Below are positions 8,635-16,742 of a stretch of 52,183 nucleotides of DNA, in pieces. A model generated the notes under the pieces. It was not told the origin of the DNA, searched no databases, and was given only the letters and a program-made list of their open reading frames with translations. Made by a program: the position numbers and the translations under genes. The DNA comes from Planctomycetota bacterium (lineage in GTDB: Bacteria > Planctomycetota > Phycisphaerae > Sedimentisphaerales > Anaerohalosphaeraceae), in the NCBI GenBank assembly GCA_019456225.1, contig VRUI01000030.1, forward strand, positions 1-52,183. Direction: 5' to 3'. How positions within the stretch are numbered: the first letter of the stretch is position 1; each line of letters starts with the position of its first letter.

Positions 8635-8715
8635 ATGGCATCGATGGGATGGGAAAAGACAGGTAAGAGATGGAGAGTATTCTGGCATGTAACTCTGCCA
8701 TTAAACATGGACTAA
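8635..8715 (+). pseudogene. possible integrase N-terminal fragment
   Basis: An ATG opens MASMGWEKTGKRWRVFWH and a few more residues, then runs into the IS-end copy at 8699 and stops at 8715. The style (a short lead, then a three-stranded beta segment) is like the start of planctomycete tyrosine integrases, which would suit its place 209 bases after a tRNA att site. At 26 codons the identification is weak. It may equally be chance. Confidence 0.3.
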
Positions 8716-8735
8716 TTTTTGGGGGCAAGACCAAG
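8699..8735 (-). repeat. IS terminal sequence, copy 2 (solo end)
   Basis: 34 of 37 bases match the IS end at 785-821 in the same orientation. The neighbouring sequence on the inner side does not match the IS, and no transposase is nearby. This is a solo end or the last trace of an older copy. Confidence 0.65.
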
Positions 8736-8747
8736 CTAGATATTTAA

Positions 8748-8972
8748 CAGGATGAAATTAAAACTTTAGTTAACGAAGCCATGAAATTCATCTCAGGGCT
8801 TGAATTCACTCTAACGCGAGGCCTGCCACAGGAAAAACTGGCAACTCTAAGACAATGCATTGAAAAGAATCATATCAATAAATCGGGCAATAAAATCAAG
8901 ATACTAATTCGTGAAGCGCCATGCGGGAATTTGAGTTCAGTCCGTGAAATTGAGGTACAAAATCTGCGATAA
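8748..8972 (+). pseudogene. C-terminal fragment resembling a serine site-specific recombinase
   Basis: An open frame of 74 codons with no upstream start begins straight after the solo IS end. It reads NEAMKFISGLEFTLTRGLPQ, then EKLATLRQCIEKNHINKS. The pattern (helix, then LRQCIExxxI, then a short beta segment) resembles the extreme C-terminus of large serine recombinases. The catalytic serine domain is absent. Family assignment is by resemblance only. The context of solo IS end, att-like tRNA fragment and RT remnant supports a decayed mobile-element gene. Confidence 0.45.
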
Positions 8973-8994
8973 TGTCCATCAAAACAACAAAACC

Positions 8995-10095
8995 TTATCT
9001 GTCGACTCTTGCGCCTGCGCCTTTCATTACTTTTTCTACCTCGGCTAGCGACGCGGTGGTGGTGTCGCCTGGGGTGGTCATTGCGATTGCTCCGTGAGCT
9101 GCGCCGTAGTTGACGGCTGCCTCTGGACCTTTATCTTCCATTAGCCCGTAAATAAGCCCTGACGCAAAACTGTCGCCACCACCAACCCGGTCGAATATTT
9201 CCAAGAGGGGTCGGTGAATTGCTTCGTAAAACTGACCGTCAACACAAAGGATCGCACACCAGCCATTTTTTGTCGCCGTTACGGCATTTCTCAAAGTAGT
9301 CGCGACGGCTTTGAAATTTGGATAAGCCTTGCATGCCGCGGCGATCATTTTTTTGAAATTTGTTGTGTCTAGTTTTGAACAATGGTCATCAAGTCCTTCC
9401 ACTTCAAAACCTAGTGATGCGGTAAAATCTTCTTCATTGCCGATCATTACATCAACGTATTTTGCTATTTCCCGGTTTACCTCTCTAGCCTTTTGCTGGC
9501 CACCTATGTCTTTCCATAATGAGTTACGGAAATTGAGGTCATAGGAAATTATTGTACCGTGTTTTTTGGCTACCTGCATCGCCTCTATTACAACATCCGG
9601 TGTTGTCTGGGAAAGGCCTGCGTATATTCCGCCTGTATGGAACCATCTGACTCCATCTTCGCCGAAAATCTTTTCCCAGTCTATGTCACCGGTTTTGATC
9701 TGGCTTGCTGCTGAGTTAGCCCGGTCACTGCATCCGACTGCTGCACGAACTCCGTAGCCTTTTTCCGTGAAGTTCAAACCAACGCGAGTATTTCTGCCTA
9801 TGCCATCGTATGGGACCCATTTGACGTATTGCAGATCGACGCCGCCCTGCAGCATTAAATCTTCGAGCAGACGCCCTACCGGGTTATCAGTGATCGCGGT
9901 AACAACAGCTGCGGTCTTACCGAAACACCTTCTAAGGCCCCTTGCAACGTTGTATTCACCGCCGCCTTCCCAAGCCCTGAATGTTCTTGTTGTATGAATT
10001 CTGTCATCACCGGGGTCCAGGCGAACCATGACCTCGCCGAGTGAGAGTATATCATATTTGCATTGAGATTTTGGTTTAACTTCAAAAACTGACAT
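8995..10095 (-). CDS. kdgK: PfkB-family sugar kinase, 2-keto-3-deoxygluconate kinase-like
   Basis: 366 residues of the ribokinase/PfkB family. The N-terminal DILSLGEVMVRLDPGD is typical of KDG kinases. The second PfkB signature and catalytic base are visible in FDRVGGGDSFASGLIYG (anion hole GGGD and catalytic Asp, about residue 308). The likely reaction is ATP-dependent phosphorylation of 2-keto-3-deoxygluconate to KDPG in uronate/pectin or Entner-Doudoroff catabolism. The start was set at the ATG at 10095, with GGGAG eight bases upstream; a TTG one codon earlier is possible. No aldolase (kdgA) partner is adjacent. Related ketose or nucleoside kinases cannot be fully excluded. Confidence 0.8.
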   Translation of the reverse strand: MSVFEVKPKSQCKYDILSLGEVMVRLDPGDDRIHTTRTFRAWEGGGEYNVARGLRRCFGKTAAVVTAITDNPVGRLLEDLMLQGGVDLQYVKWVPYDGIGRNTRVGLNFTEKGYGVRAAVGCSDRANSAASQIKTGDIDWEKIFGEDGVRWFHTGGIYAGLSQTTPDVVIEAMQVAKKHGTIISYDLNFRNSLWKDIGGQQKAREVNREIAKYVDVMIGNEEDFTASLGFEVEGLDDHCSKLDTTNFKKMIAAACKAYPNFKAVATTLRNAVTATKNGWCAILCVDGQFYEAIHRPLLEIFDRVGGGDSFASGLIYGLMEDKGPEAAVNYGAAHGAIAMTTPGDTTTASLAEVEKVMKGAGARVDR

Positions 10096-10149
10096 CAATT
10101 ATTCTCCCTGTATCTTGCCATTGTATCGTCTTTCACTTATTTGTAGATA

Positions 10150-10793
10150 TTACCCTCTGTAATCTGCCCATGCCGGCTCGAAAGCTTTTCGGTCTTTCGG
10201 AGCGGGCCTTACCGGTATTGTCTGGCTTGTAAATAAATCGTCTCTGTTTATATCTGCCTGAATTCTTATCACAATCTTTCGCAATTCTTCATTTTCCCGC
10301 AAAAACTTCAACGTTTTCTCCGGTGTCAGGGTCTTTGACATCTGGATGAACCTCGACGCCATCAGCTGCCAGCACCAGATACGAACCTCTTGATCCGCCA
10401 CCGTCTTTAAGGAATTGAACTATCGCCTTAAGGTAGCCGATGCTTGCAAACGCCAGATGCTGAGCCTGAACAACTGTCAAGGTGTCACTTGAACTTTCGA
10501 TCTTCAGACCATTTTCGCAGATATCCTTGTAAAACTCAACTGCTTTTTTAAGAGCTTTTTGGGCATTTCCCATCTTTCGGATATGTCCGCCATCTAATCC
10601 CATCCTTGCCGACCCCACCAGACTGAAGTTCGCTAAGATCGATAATTTTCCTGGCGGTATTAGTCTTTAACCCTGGAAATTTGCTCTGGTCTTTACGGTC
10701 CTGAGAACCTGCAAAAGATAAAAATGTACAAACGCTGAAAAATATCAGATACAATGACATCTTTGTCAGATTGAATTTGCCTGGCTTATACAT
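10150..10793 (-). pseudogene. decayed secreted protein gene, three frames; FAD-oxidoreductase-like C-terminus
   Basis: Three overlapping frames join into one reading if two frameshifts are allowed, near 10560-10620 and 10300-10330. The first (81 codons) has a signal-peptide-like segment (YLIFFSVCTFLSFAGS) and then ARKIIDLSELQSGGVGKDGI, similar to the start of DUF3179 proteins. The second reads VVQAQHLAFASIGYLKAIVQ and GGGSRGSYLVL, like the helical C-terminal domain of fumarate-reductase-type flavoproteins. The third ends TIPVRPAPKDRKAFEPAWAD. The flavin-binding N-terminus is missing, so an internal deletion is likely as well. It follows arsS by 16 bases, as the tail of that operon. Both family matches are tentative; decay is the firm part. 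Confidence 0.45.
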
Positions 10794-10809
10794 ATTTTGC
10801 CTTTTAATT

Positions 10810-11799
10810 TCAGTCTGCTATCAATGTGCCGCAGCAGGATGAACCGGCTCCTGCTGTACAGGCGAAACAGTGGTTGCGTACTTCAATTTCTCGTTTTGAA
10901 AGTAGATCAAATTCGAAATCGCTAATATGAGCAGGCGAGCCGCTATTAACGGTAATATTCTCTACCTGGTTAAAATCGCAATCAAAAAGCCTTCCATCCC
11001 AACCGACCGAGACCGTCTTGCGGCACATGACGAAGCCAGTGGTTTTTGAATTAAAGGCCTTATTAAGCGTTTGCATATAATCGTGAAAATTTCCGCTGTT
11101 TTTGAGATACTCCAAATATCGGCCTACCGGGCAATTGACCAGGCAGAACAATTCATTGAAGAAAAGATTTTGCTCCTGGTGCAAAACGCGGCGGTATTCG
11201 GATTCAAGAGCAAATTGGCAAGCGGGTAGATAGGCTCCTGCTGGATTGTGCATCAGGTTAAGTATGAGCCCGGTGCCGTCAACACCATAACCAATGTGGT
11301 TTAGCTCTTTCATTGCCTCCATTATGCGGGCATGGACACCGTTGCCGCGTTGCCGGTCACTGCGCTGGGATCGGTAATCGGGAAGAGAACCAATGAGTTC
11401 AACTTTTTTGTCGGCAAATAACCCCATCAAATGACGATATCCGGGTTCAAGCAAAATGACGAGATTGCTCCTGACGAGAATACGTTTCCCCAGTGCCTCC
11501 ATTTCATTGATAAGCATTTCTATATCGGGATGTATTTCCGGAGCACCGCCTGTAATATCTATAGTTTGTATCGAGGGATGCTCAGCGGCTTTGATGCACC
11601 GGCTTAAAATTTCCTGCGACATTTTCTCTGCGCGATCAGGGCCGGCGTTGACATGACAGTGCTTGCACGTTAGATTGCATCTGCGTGTAATATTCATCTG
11701 CAATGTATCGATGCCTGTTGCCTTTAAAGGATAATCGCCGCATTTTCCAAGTTGCACAGCAAAAGCCCCATCAATGTCAAATTTGTTACATTCGACCAT
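10810..11799 (-). CDS. arsS: arsenosugar-type radical SAM protein ArsS
   Basis: 329 residues. The radical SAM cluster motif CNLTCKHCH lies at about residues 41-49, with a TGGAPEIHP region after it. The C-terminus is Cys-rich (CFACTAGAGSSCCG), characteristic of the radical SAM/Cys-rich family now called ArsS. In cyanobacteria ArsS makes dimethylarsinoyl-deoxyadenosine precursors of arsenosugars from methylated arsenic. Some family members are described as selenoproteins; here the C-terminal pair is ordinary Cys (TGC TGC). GGAG stands nine bases before the ATG. The gene lies 3 bases after the peroxidase-like gene in a compact operon. The arsenite methyltransferase ArsM is not in the window. Confidence 0.85.
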   Translation of the reverse strand: MVECNKFDIDGAFAVQLGKCGDYPLKATGIDTLQMNITRRCNLTCKHCHVNAGPDRAEKMSQEILSRCIKAAEHPSIQTIDITGGAPEIHPDIEMLINEMEALGKRILVRSNLVILLEPGYRHLMGLFADKKVELIGSLPDYRSQRSDRQRGNGVHARIMEAMKELNHIGYGVDGTGLILNLMHNPAGAYLPACQFALESEYRRVLHQEQNLFFNELFCLVNCPVGRYLEYLKNSGNFHDYMQTLNKAFNSKTTGFVMCRKTVSVGWDGRLFDCDFNQVENITVNSGSPAHISDFEFDLLSKREIEVRNHCFACTAGAGSSCCGTLIAD

Positions 11800-11802
11800 G
11801 TC

Positions 11803-12138
11803 TTACATCTCCTTTTTCTTGATGATCTTGCGCATCTGTGTAGCATGTGCCAACGTATCTCCTGCAACCATGGCAGCGCCGACATGGACAGCTTCCATCA
11901 TTTCGTCATTATCAACACCAAGAGAAAGACACTTGTTGGTAAAGGCATCAATACAATATGGGCAATGACGAACTGTTGCTACTGCCAGGGCGATCAATGA
12001 CTTTTCGCGTTCAGTCAGCTTTCCTGCGGAAGTGGCGGCATTGTAATAATCAAAGAATTTCTCACCGGCGGCGGGTGCATATTCGCCAATATTTGGGAAA
12101 TCTTCGAGGTCACTCGGCTCGTAATATGGTTGATTCAT
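11803..12138 (-). CDS. arsenosugar-cluster peroxidase-like protein (CMD/AhpD family)
   Basis: 111 residues of the carboxymuconolactone decarboxylase/AhpD fold. The redox motif CPYC is followed by IDAFTNKC (about residues 59-71) and a conserved His-rich helix (EAVHVGAAMVAGDTLAHA). AhpD proteins use this CxxC for hydroperoxide reduction. This short subtype typically sits beside ArsS, and its exact reaction there is not established. Its start overlaps the end of the upstream transferase gene by 29 bases, and arsS starts 3 bases after its stop, so translation is probably coupled. AAGGA precedes the ATG. Confidence 0.85.
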   Translation of the reverse strand: MNQPYYEPSDLEDFPNIGEYAPAAGEKFFDYYNAATSAGKLTEREKSLIALAVATVRHCPYCIDAFTNKCLSLGVDNDEMMEAVHVGAAMVAGDTLAHATQMRKIIKKKEM

Positions 12139-13483
12139 TTTTGGGGTCCTTTCTTTTGGTGTTTTTTGAATGCCTTTTTTTGTGGTTACGATAAAGAACA
12201 GCGAGTTTCATTGGAGAAATGCCCAGTTTGTAACCTGCGATCAAAAATTGATTAGTAACCGTTGTCCTGAGTATTCCAAGCTGGAGCCACCTGCGAGCAG
12301 ATGTTTTAACCTGCTTGTCGAGAGTAATAATACGGCCTCGTTTTTGCAAACGTTTTATAAGTTCATAGTCTTCCATGATCGGCATATCGGAAAAACCGCC
12401 GACCCGGAAAAATGTATCTTTTGTCATGAATACAGCCTGGTCTCCATAGGGAAGTTTCAACAGGCGAGATCTTAGATTTGCGGCAGCTTCAATAACACGA
12501 ATACCCGCCCCTTTTGAATCGATACCAAGACGAAATGCCCCGGCTGCGAATTTTGGAGATTTTACCGCTTTGATCATAGTCATTGCAAAATCATCAGGCA
12601 GTTCGGTATCGGCATGGAGAAACAGCAATATATCTCCTTTGGCCTGAAGAGCCGCCGTGTTCAACTGACTGGGCCTGCCGTAAGGAACATTAATGGTCTG
12701 CGCTCCGGACTGTTGAGCAAGTTTAAGGGTTTCGTCGAGACTGCCTCCATCTGCAACGATGACCTCCGATACTCCCTGCAAGGCAATTGATACTGTCTTT
12801 TGAATATGATCTTTTTCGTTTAGAGCGGCAATTATAACTGAAATAGTCCGCGAATCTGATTTGAGAAAACCCAGGTCGCAGCACAATGTTAAATCTTCCG
12901 GACAATCAACATCTGAGAGTTTTTCAAGCTTTGTAACTTTAAGTTTTTCAGATTCGATGACCGCCAGAGTTTGATCAAATACAAATTCGCTTCCCCAGTT
13001 AATGTCAGCGAACAATTTTTCAACAGGTTTGCTTAGTCCAATTAAATAATACCCGCCGTCCATCGCGGGGCCGATAGTCACATCATTTTCTTTGAGAGCA
13101 TCAAAAGCTTCCGACAGACATTTCACATCGATTTGGGGGCAATCGCATCCCATGATAACAACACACTCATATCCTGCCTGGAAGGCCCGATCAAATGCCC
13201 GATTCATTCGCTGTCCAAGGTCTCCATCGCCTTGACGGATAAATTCCAGGCCATTACCGAGCCACCGATGCATATTTCTTTTGCTTGCGCCATCATAACA
13301 TATTTCTATCTGCACACCGGATAAGGCACCATAACAGCGAGCATTCAAAACTGCATACCCTGTCATTATTTCCTGCAGCCTGGCGGCATCTTCGCGGCCC
13401 AATTCCGGAATTAAACGGGTTTTGGTTTTACCGGCAACAGGATACCGCGTAAACAAAATAAGTTTTTCTTTTTTGCAATGCAT
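12110..13483 (-). CDS. fused rSAM-associated transferase 1 (TIGR04282) and transferase 2 (TIGR04283)
   Basis: 457 residues. The N-terminal half (about 1-205) is a TIGR04282/DUF2064 nucleotidyltransferase-like domain with LILFTRYPVAGKTKTRL and IMGCDCPQID. The C-terminal half (about 212-450) is a GT-A glycosyltransferase-2 domain of TIGR04283, with TISVIIAALNE, EVIVADGGSLDET and a DxD-like HADTELP. These two are often separate adjacent genes next to ArsS; here they are one polypeptide. The role is presumed to be in assembling or glycosylating the arsenosugar product, and the order of steps is unknown. It starts 9 bases after the oxidoreductase stop and ends inside the start of the peroxidase-like gene. 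No strong ribosome-binding site is seen. Confidence 0.85.
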   Translation of the reverse strand: MHCKKEKLILFTRYPVAGKTKTRLIPELGREDAARLQEIMTGYAVLNARCYGALSGVQIEICYDGASKRNMHRWLGNGLEFIRQGDGDLGQRMNRAFDRAFQAGYECVVIMGCDCPQIDVKCLSEAFDALKENDVTIGPAMDGGYYLIGLSKPVEKLFADINWGSEFVFDQTLAVIESEKLKVTKLEKLSDVDCPEDLTLCCDLGFLKSDSRTISVIIAALNEKDHIQKTVSIALQGVSEVIVADGGSLDETLKLAQQSGAQTINVPYGRPSQLNTAALQAKGDILLFLHADTELPDDFAMTMIKAVKSPKFAAGAFRLGIDSKGAGIRVIEAAANLRSRLLKLPYGDQAVFMTKDTFFRVGGFSDMPIMEDYELIKRLQKRGRIITLDKQVKTSARRWLQLGILRTTVTNQFLIAGYKLGISPMKLAVLYRNHKKRHSKNTKRKDPKNESTILRAE

Positions 13484-13492
13484 TAGTTTTTG

Positions 13493-15019
13493 TCATCTAA
13501 TAAATGATAGATATTTTGTGAAAAGTTTTTTAATGCCCGGAGTAAGGCGGGTGCGGCTATAGGCGTCTGCTATCTGCTTTATGGCTTCGGCTTGTGTTGG
13601 GTACGGATGAATCACTCCTGAGAGTTTGCCAAGGCCAATACCGCCAACTATGGCCAGTGTCAACTCGCTGATCATGTCACCGGCATGGGCGGCTACGACA
13701 GTAGCACCAACGATCTTATCGCTTCCTTTGCGCACATGCACTTTGACAAAGCCGGATTCCCGGCCATCCGTTATGGCGCGGTCAACTTCGCTTAGCGGTT
13801 TCATGAAGGTGTCAATCGCAATTCCTTTTTCAGCGGCATCTTTTTCGTACATTCCAACATGTGCGATTTCAGGATCGGTATAAGTGCACCACGGCATAGT
13901 CAGGGCGCTCAGTTTTTTTCTGCCGAAGAACAGAGCATTCTGGATGATGATACGAGCGGCCGCATCGGCTGCGTGCGTGAACTTCCATTTCATGCAGACA
14001 TCACCTGCCGCGAAAATTCGCGAATTGGAGGTTTGGAGCCGGTCATTAACAATAATACCCTGACGCTTGTCAAACTTAACGCCGACGCCGGTAAGATTGA
14101 GGTTCTCAATATTTGGAGCGCGCCCTGCTGCTGCTAAAATCCGGTCAACCGTTACAGAGGATTCGGTATCGCCGCATTTGTAATGTAGAATTTTCTCACT
14201 TCCAGAAGTTTCTACCCTAAACGGCGAACAGCCAAGAACGAGCTGAATACCTTCTTTTTTAAATTGCTCCTGGATGACAGCCGCCGCATCTGCATCTTCG
14301 CGGTTTAAAAGGTGCTGATGTTTGTGAAACAAAGTGACTTGTGTTCCAAGCCTGGCAAAGGCCTGGGCCAATTCACATCCGATAGGACCGCCGCCTATGA
14401 CTGCTAATCTTTTTGGTTGTTCGGTCAGATTGAAGACGGTTTCGTTTGTTAGAAATCCTGCCTCTTCGATACCCTCTATCGCAGGAGTTACCGCGCGAGC
14501 CCCCGTGGCAATGACTGCTTTTTTGAATTGCAGCGTCTTATCGCCAACCGTAACTGTGTCAGAGGCGGAAAATTCCGCCTGGCCGAGAAAAATGTCTACG
14601 CCTAACTCCGTAAATCGTTTTACTGAGTCATGGGAACTGATATTAGCCCTTATCGCCCGCACCCGCTCCATAACAGCCGAGAAATCAACTTCAGCGGCAT
14701 CCGTGTTTGAAATGCCGTATTTTGCCGCGGTTGCAATCTGTTCCATGGCCCTGGATGAGCTTATAAATGACTTGGAAGGGACACAGCCGACATTTAGGCA
14801 GTCACCGCCGAGAAGATCTCTTTCGATCAGTGCTACCCTTGCGCCCAGGCCTGCCGCTCCGGCAGCAGTAACTAATCCGGCAGTTCCAGCGCCAATGATA
14901 ACAAGATTGTATCTCCCCGCCGGTTCCGGGTTTACCCAGTTTGAAGGATGTACGTTTTCTAGAAGCTCTGCATTAAACTTGTCCATCGGTTCAATTTTGC
15001 TTTGAGTATATTCAGTCAT
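13493..15019 (-). CDS. mercuric-reductase-like FAD/NAD(P) disulfide oxidoreductase
   Basis: 508 residues of the class I pyridine nucleotide-disulfide oxidoreductases. The FAD GxGxxG region is VIIGAGTAGLV, the redox-active pair is GGDCLNVGCVPSKS, the second Rossmann is AVIGGGPIGCELAQ, and the dimer domain carries HPYPTQAE. The N-terminal metal-binding domain of MerA and its C-terminal vicinal Cys pair are missing (the protein ends TKYLSFIR), so mercury reduction is unlikely. It may supply electrons or thiol reduction to the arsenosugar pathway. The start was set at the ATG at 15019, which overlaps the TVP38 stop as TAATG, a sign of coupled translation. A longer frame upstream is antisense-free but lies inside the TVP38 gene and is rejected. 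Confidence 0.85.
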   Translation of the reverse strand: MTEYTQSKIEPMDKFNAELLENVHPSNWVNPEPAGRYNLVIIGAGTAGLVTAAGAAGLGARVALIERDLLGGDCLNVGCVPSKSFISSSRAMEQIATAAKYGISNTDAAEVDFSAVMERVRAIRANISSHDSVKRFTELGVDIFLGQAEFSASDTVTVGDKTLQFKKAVIATGARAVTPAIEGIEEAGFLTNETVFNLTEQPKRLAVIGGGPIGCELAQAFARLGTQVTLFHKHQHLLNREDADAAAVIQEQFKKEGIQLVLGCSPFRVETSGSEKILHYKCGDTESSVTVDRILAAAGRAPNIENLNLTGVGVKFDKRQGIIVNDRLQTSNSRIFAAGDVCMKWKFTHAADAAARIIIQNALFFGRKKLSALTMPWCTYTDPEIAHVGMYEKDAAEKGIAIDTFMKPLSEVDRAITDGRESGFVKVHVRKGSDKIVGATVVAAHAGDMISELTLAIVGGIGLGKLSGVIHPYPTQAEAIKQIADAYSRTRLTPGIKKLFTKYLSFIR

Positions 15020-15762
15020 TAACCGTCTCTCTCTTCTAAAGGAATATGTGCAGCAAGTGCCTTCTTTGCCATTCGGGTAACAAAAACAGTTACCACAACA
15101 GTTGCCAGCAGACCGACTCCATACAGAATCCATTCACCTATCGAACGTGTTCGCTCGGTTGTGCCGAGACTTGCCAGATCACCGGCTAGAGAACCAATGT
15201 AGACATACATAACCGTTCCGGGAATCATCCCCAGCCATGAAGCGACAAAATATTGCTTAAGGCTCACTTTAGTCAGGCCAAACGCATAGTTGAGCAGGTT
15301 GAACGGAAACACAGGCGACAGACGCGTTAGCAGAACGATTTTCCAGCCTTGGCTTGCAACGGCATCATCGATCGCTTTGAATTTTTCATTTCCTGCGATC
15401 TTACCAGATACCCAGCCCCGTGCCAGATACCGTCCGACCAGAAAGGCACATCCAGCCCCGAGGGTAGAACCAATTGAAACTACAATCGAACCTTTTACTA
15501 CACCAAATACAACACCGGCACCAAGAGTCAGGATAGAACCGGGAAGCAGCAAGACACAGGCCAGGATATAAATAGCGACAAATATCACCGGAGCGACAAC
15601 TCCAAGTTCTGAAATCCATTGCAGGGTATCACGGAATATCTGCTGTAAATCAATGAATTTAGCAGTGGCCAGCAAAGCGGCTATAAAGAGTACAACGACA
15701 ATAATTTTAATGGCTTTTATACCATTTCTGCTGTTTTGGGCAGAAGATGTGTTCTCGCTCAT
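15019..15762 (-). CDS. TVP38/TMEM64 (DedA/VTT-type) membrane protein
   Basis: 247 residues with about five to six hydrophobic segments. The VTT-domain core is visible: LLLPGSILTLGAGVVFG, then GSTLGAGCAFLVGRYLARG, and LLTRLSPVFPFNLLNYAFGL. Members of this family are inner-membrane proteins linked to lipid scrambling or transport, and they commonly pair with mercuric-reductase-like proteins in ArsS clusters. GAGAGGTG stands five bases before the ATG. The stop overlaps the next gene's start. The function within this cluster is unknown. Confidence 0.85.
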   Translation of the reverse strand: MSENTSSAQNSRNGIKAIKIIVVVLFIAALLATAKFIDLQQIFRDTLQWISELGVVAPVIFVAIYILACVLLLPGSILTLGAGVVFGVVKGSIVVSIGSTLGAGCAFLVGRYLARGWVSGKIAGNEKFKAIDDAVASQGWKIVLLTRLSPVFPFNLLNYAFGLTKVSLKQYFVASWLGMIPGTVMYVYIGSLAGDLASLGTTERTRSIGEWILYGVGLLATVVVTVFVTRMAKKALAAHIPLEERDG

Positions 15763-15779
15763 TTTTTCACCTCTCTCGT

Positions 15780-16721
15780 TCAGTGCTCACCAATCGTACA
15801 AAATTGCATCAATTCATTGACGTTTGCCGTTGCGACGCATATACAGGTATCCGAAGCACCGTAATAGATTTTAAGTTGCTCGCCATCGTCTTCTAGAATT
15901 GCGCCGCATGAAAACACCACATTATTAACATCTCCAACGCGCTCATAGTATTCTCTTGGAGAAAGTATTGGTATAGCGGTTCTGCATCGAACTATGGACG
16001 GATCTTTTTCGTCAAGCACTGCCGCACCAAGACGGTATATTGGGCCGCCGGAAGCAGCCTTTACGCCGTGATAGATTATGATCCAGCCGTGATCGATCTT
16101 TATCGGCTGCGATGATGCGCCAATCCGCCAGGAATCCCATTGATCCCCGCGAACGGTCATAACACATCGTGAACCGCCCCAGAAAATCAGGTCATCCGAA
16201 AATGAAATCCAGATATTGCCAAGGCCGCCGGCTACGGGTCTGTCGAGTCTGGCATATTTGCCGTTTATTTTCTCGGGGAAAAGAACACTGTCTTTATTTT
16301 CCGGCTCTGAAACGAGTGCAATTCGTTCAAATTTTTTGAAATCCTTAGTCTTTGCAAGCGCAAGCAGAGGGCCATAAGGTGAAACAGCCGTATACATTAT
16401 ATAATAAATATCGCCGATCTTTGTAATACGCGGATCTTCGATGCCTTTTTTTTCGTATTCCATAAAACACCCCTCTTCCATACACGGCTGCATTACGGGT
16501 TCGTCTTCGACATCGAAATGGTAGCCGTCATCGCTTCGGGCAAGGGCGAAGACGGACCTTCCTGTAAGGTCTTCGACGCGAAGCAGCAGGATGTACTGGC
16601 CGTTATATTTTGCGCATGCAGCATTAAAAACGGTGTTGCATGGGAAAGGAATGTCTTCAATAGTTATTAAGGGATTACCTTCCCATCGGTGCACGACATC
16701 ATGTCTGTATTTCTTTGCCAT
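15780..16721 (-). CDS. glycoside hydrolase/phosphorylase family 130 protein
   Basis: 313 residues with the five-bladed propeller pattern of GH130. Visible elements are NAACAKYNGQYILLLRVED, then KKGIEDPRITKIGD (the conserved ED-PR catalytic region), IGASSQPIKIDHGWIIIYHG and GDVNNVVFSCGAI. GH130 enzymes phosphorolyse or hydrolyse beta-mannosides such as mannosyl-glucose or mannosyl-GlcNAc. No signal peptide is seen, so a cytoplasmic phosphorylase is likely. The start was set at the ATG at 16721 because GGAAGG lies about six bases before it. It is placed between DUF547 and TVP38 genes in one direction with short gaps, so it may share their mRNA although it has no evident link to arsenic. Confidence 0.85.
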   Translation of the reverse strand: MAKKYRHDVVHRWEGNPLITIEDIPFPCNTVFNAACAKYNGQYILLLRVEDLTGRSVFALARSDDGYHFDVEDEPVMQPCMEEGCFMEYEKKGIEDPRITKIGDIYYIMYTAVSPYGPLLALAKTKDFKKFERIALVSEPENKDSVLFPEKINGKYARLDRPVAGGLGNIWISFSDDLIFWGGSRCVMTVRGDQWDSWRIGASSQPIKIDHGWIIIYHGVKAASGGPIYRLGAAVLDEKDPSIVRCRTAIPILSPREYYERVGDVNNVVFSCGAILEDDGEQLKIYYGASDTCICVATANVNELMQFCTIGEH

Positions 16722-16742
16722 AATCAATCTGCCTTCCAAACG

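Noticed and set aside
14334-15005. 223-codon plus-strand frame
   Set aside because: Antisense to the flavin oxidoreductase, including its CxxxxC region.
13493-15019. mercury-resistance (mer) operon
   Set aside because: The MerA-like protein lacks the C-terminal Cys pair and the metal-binding N-terminus, and no merR, merT or merP is nearby. Its neighbours are ArsS-cluster genes.
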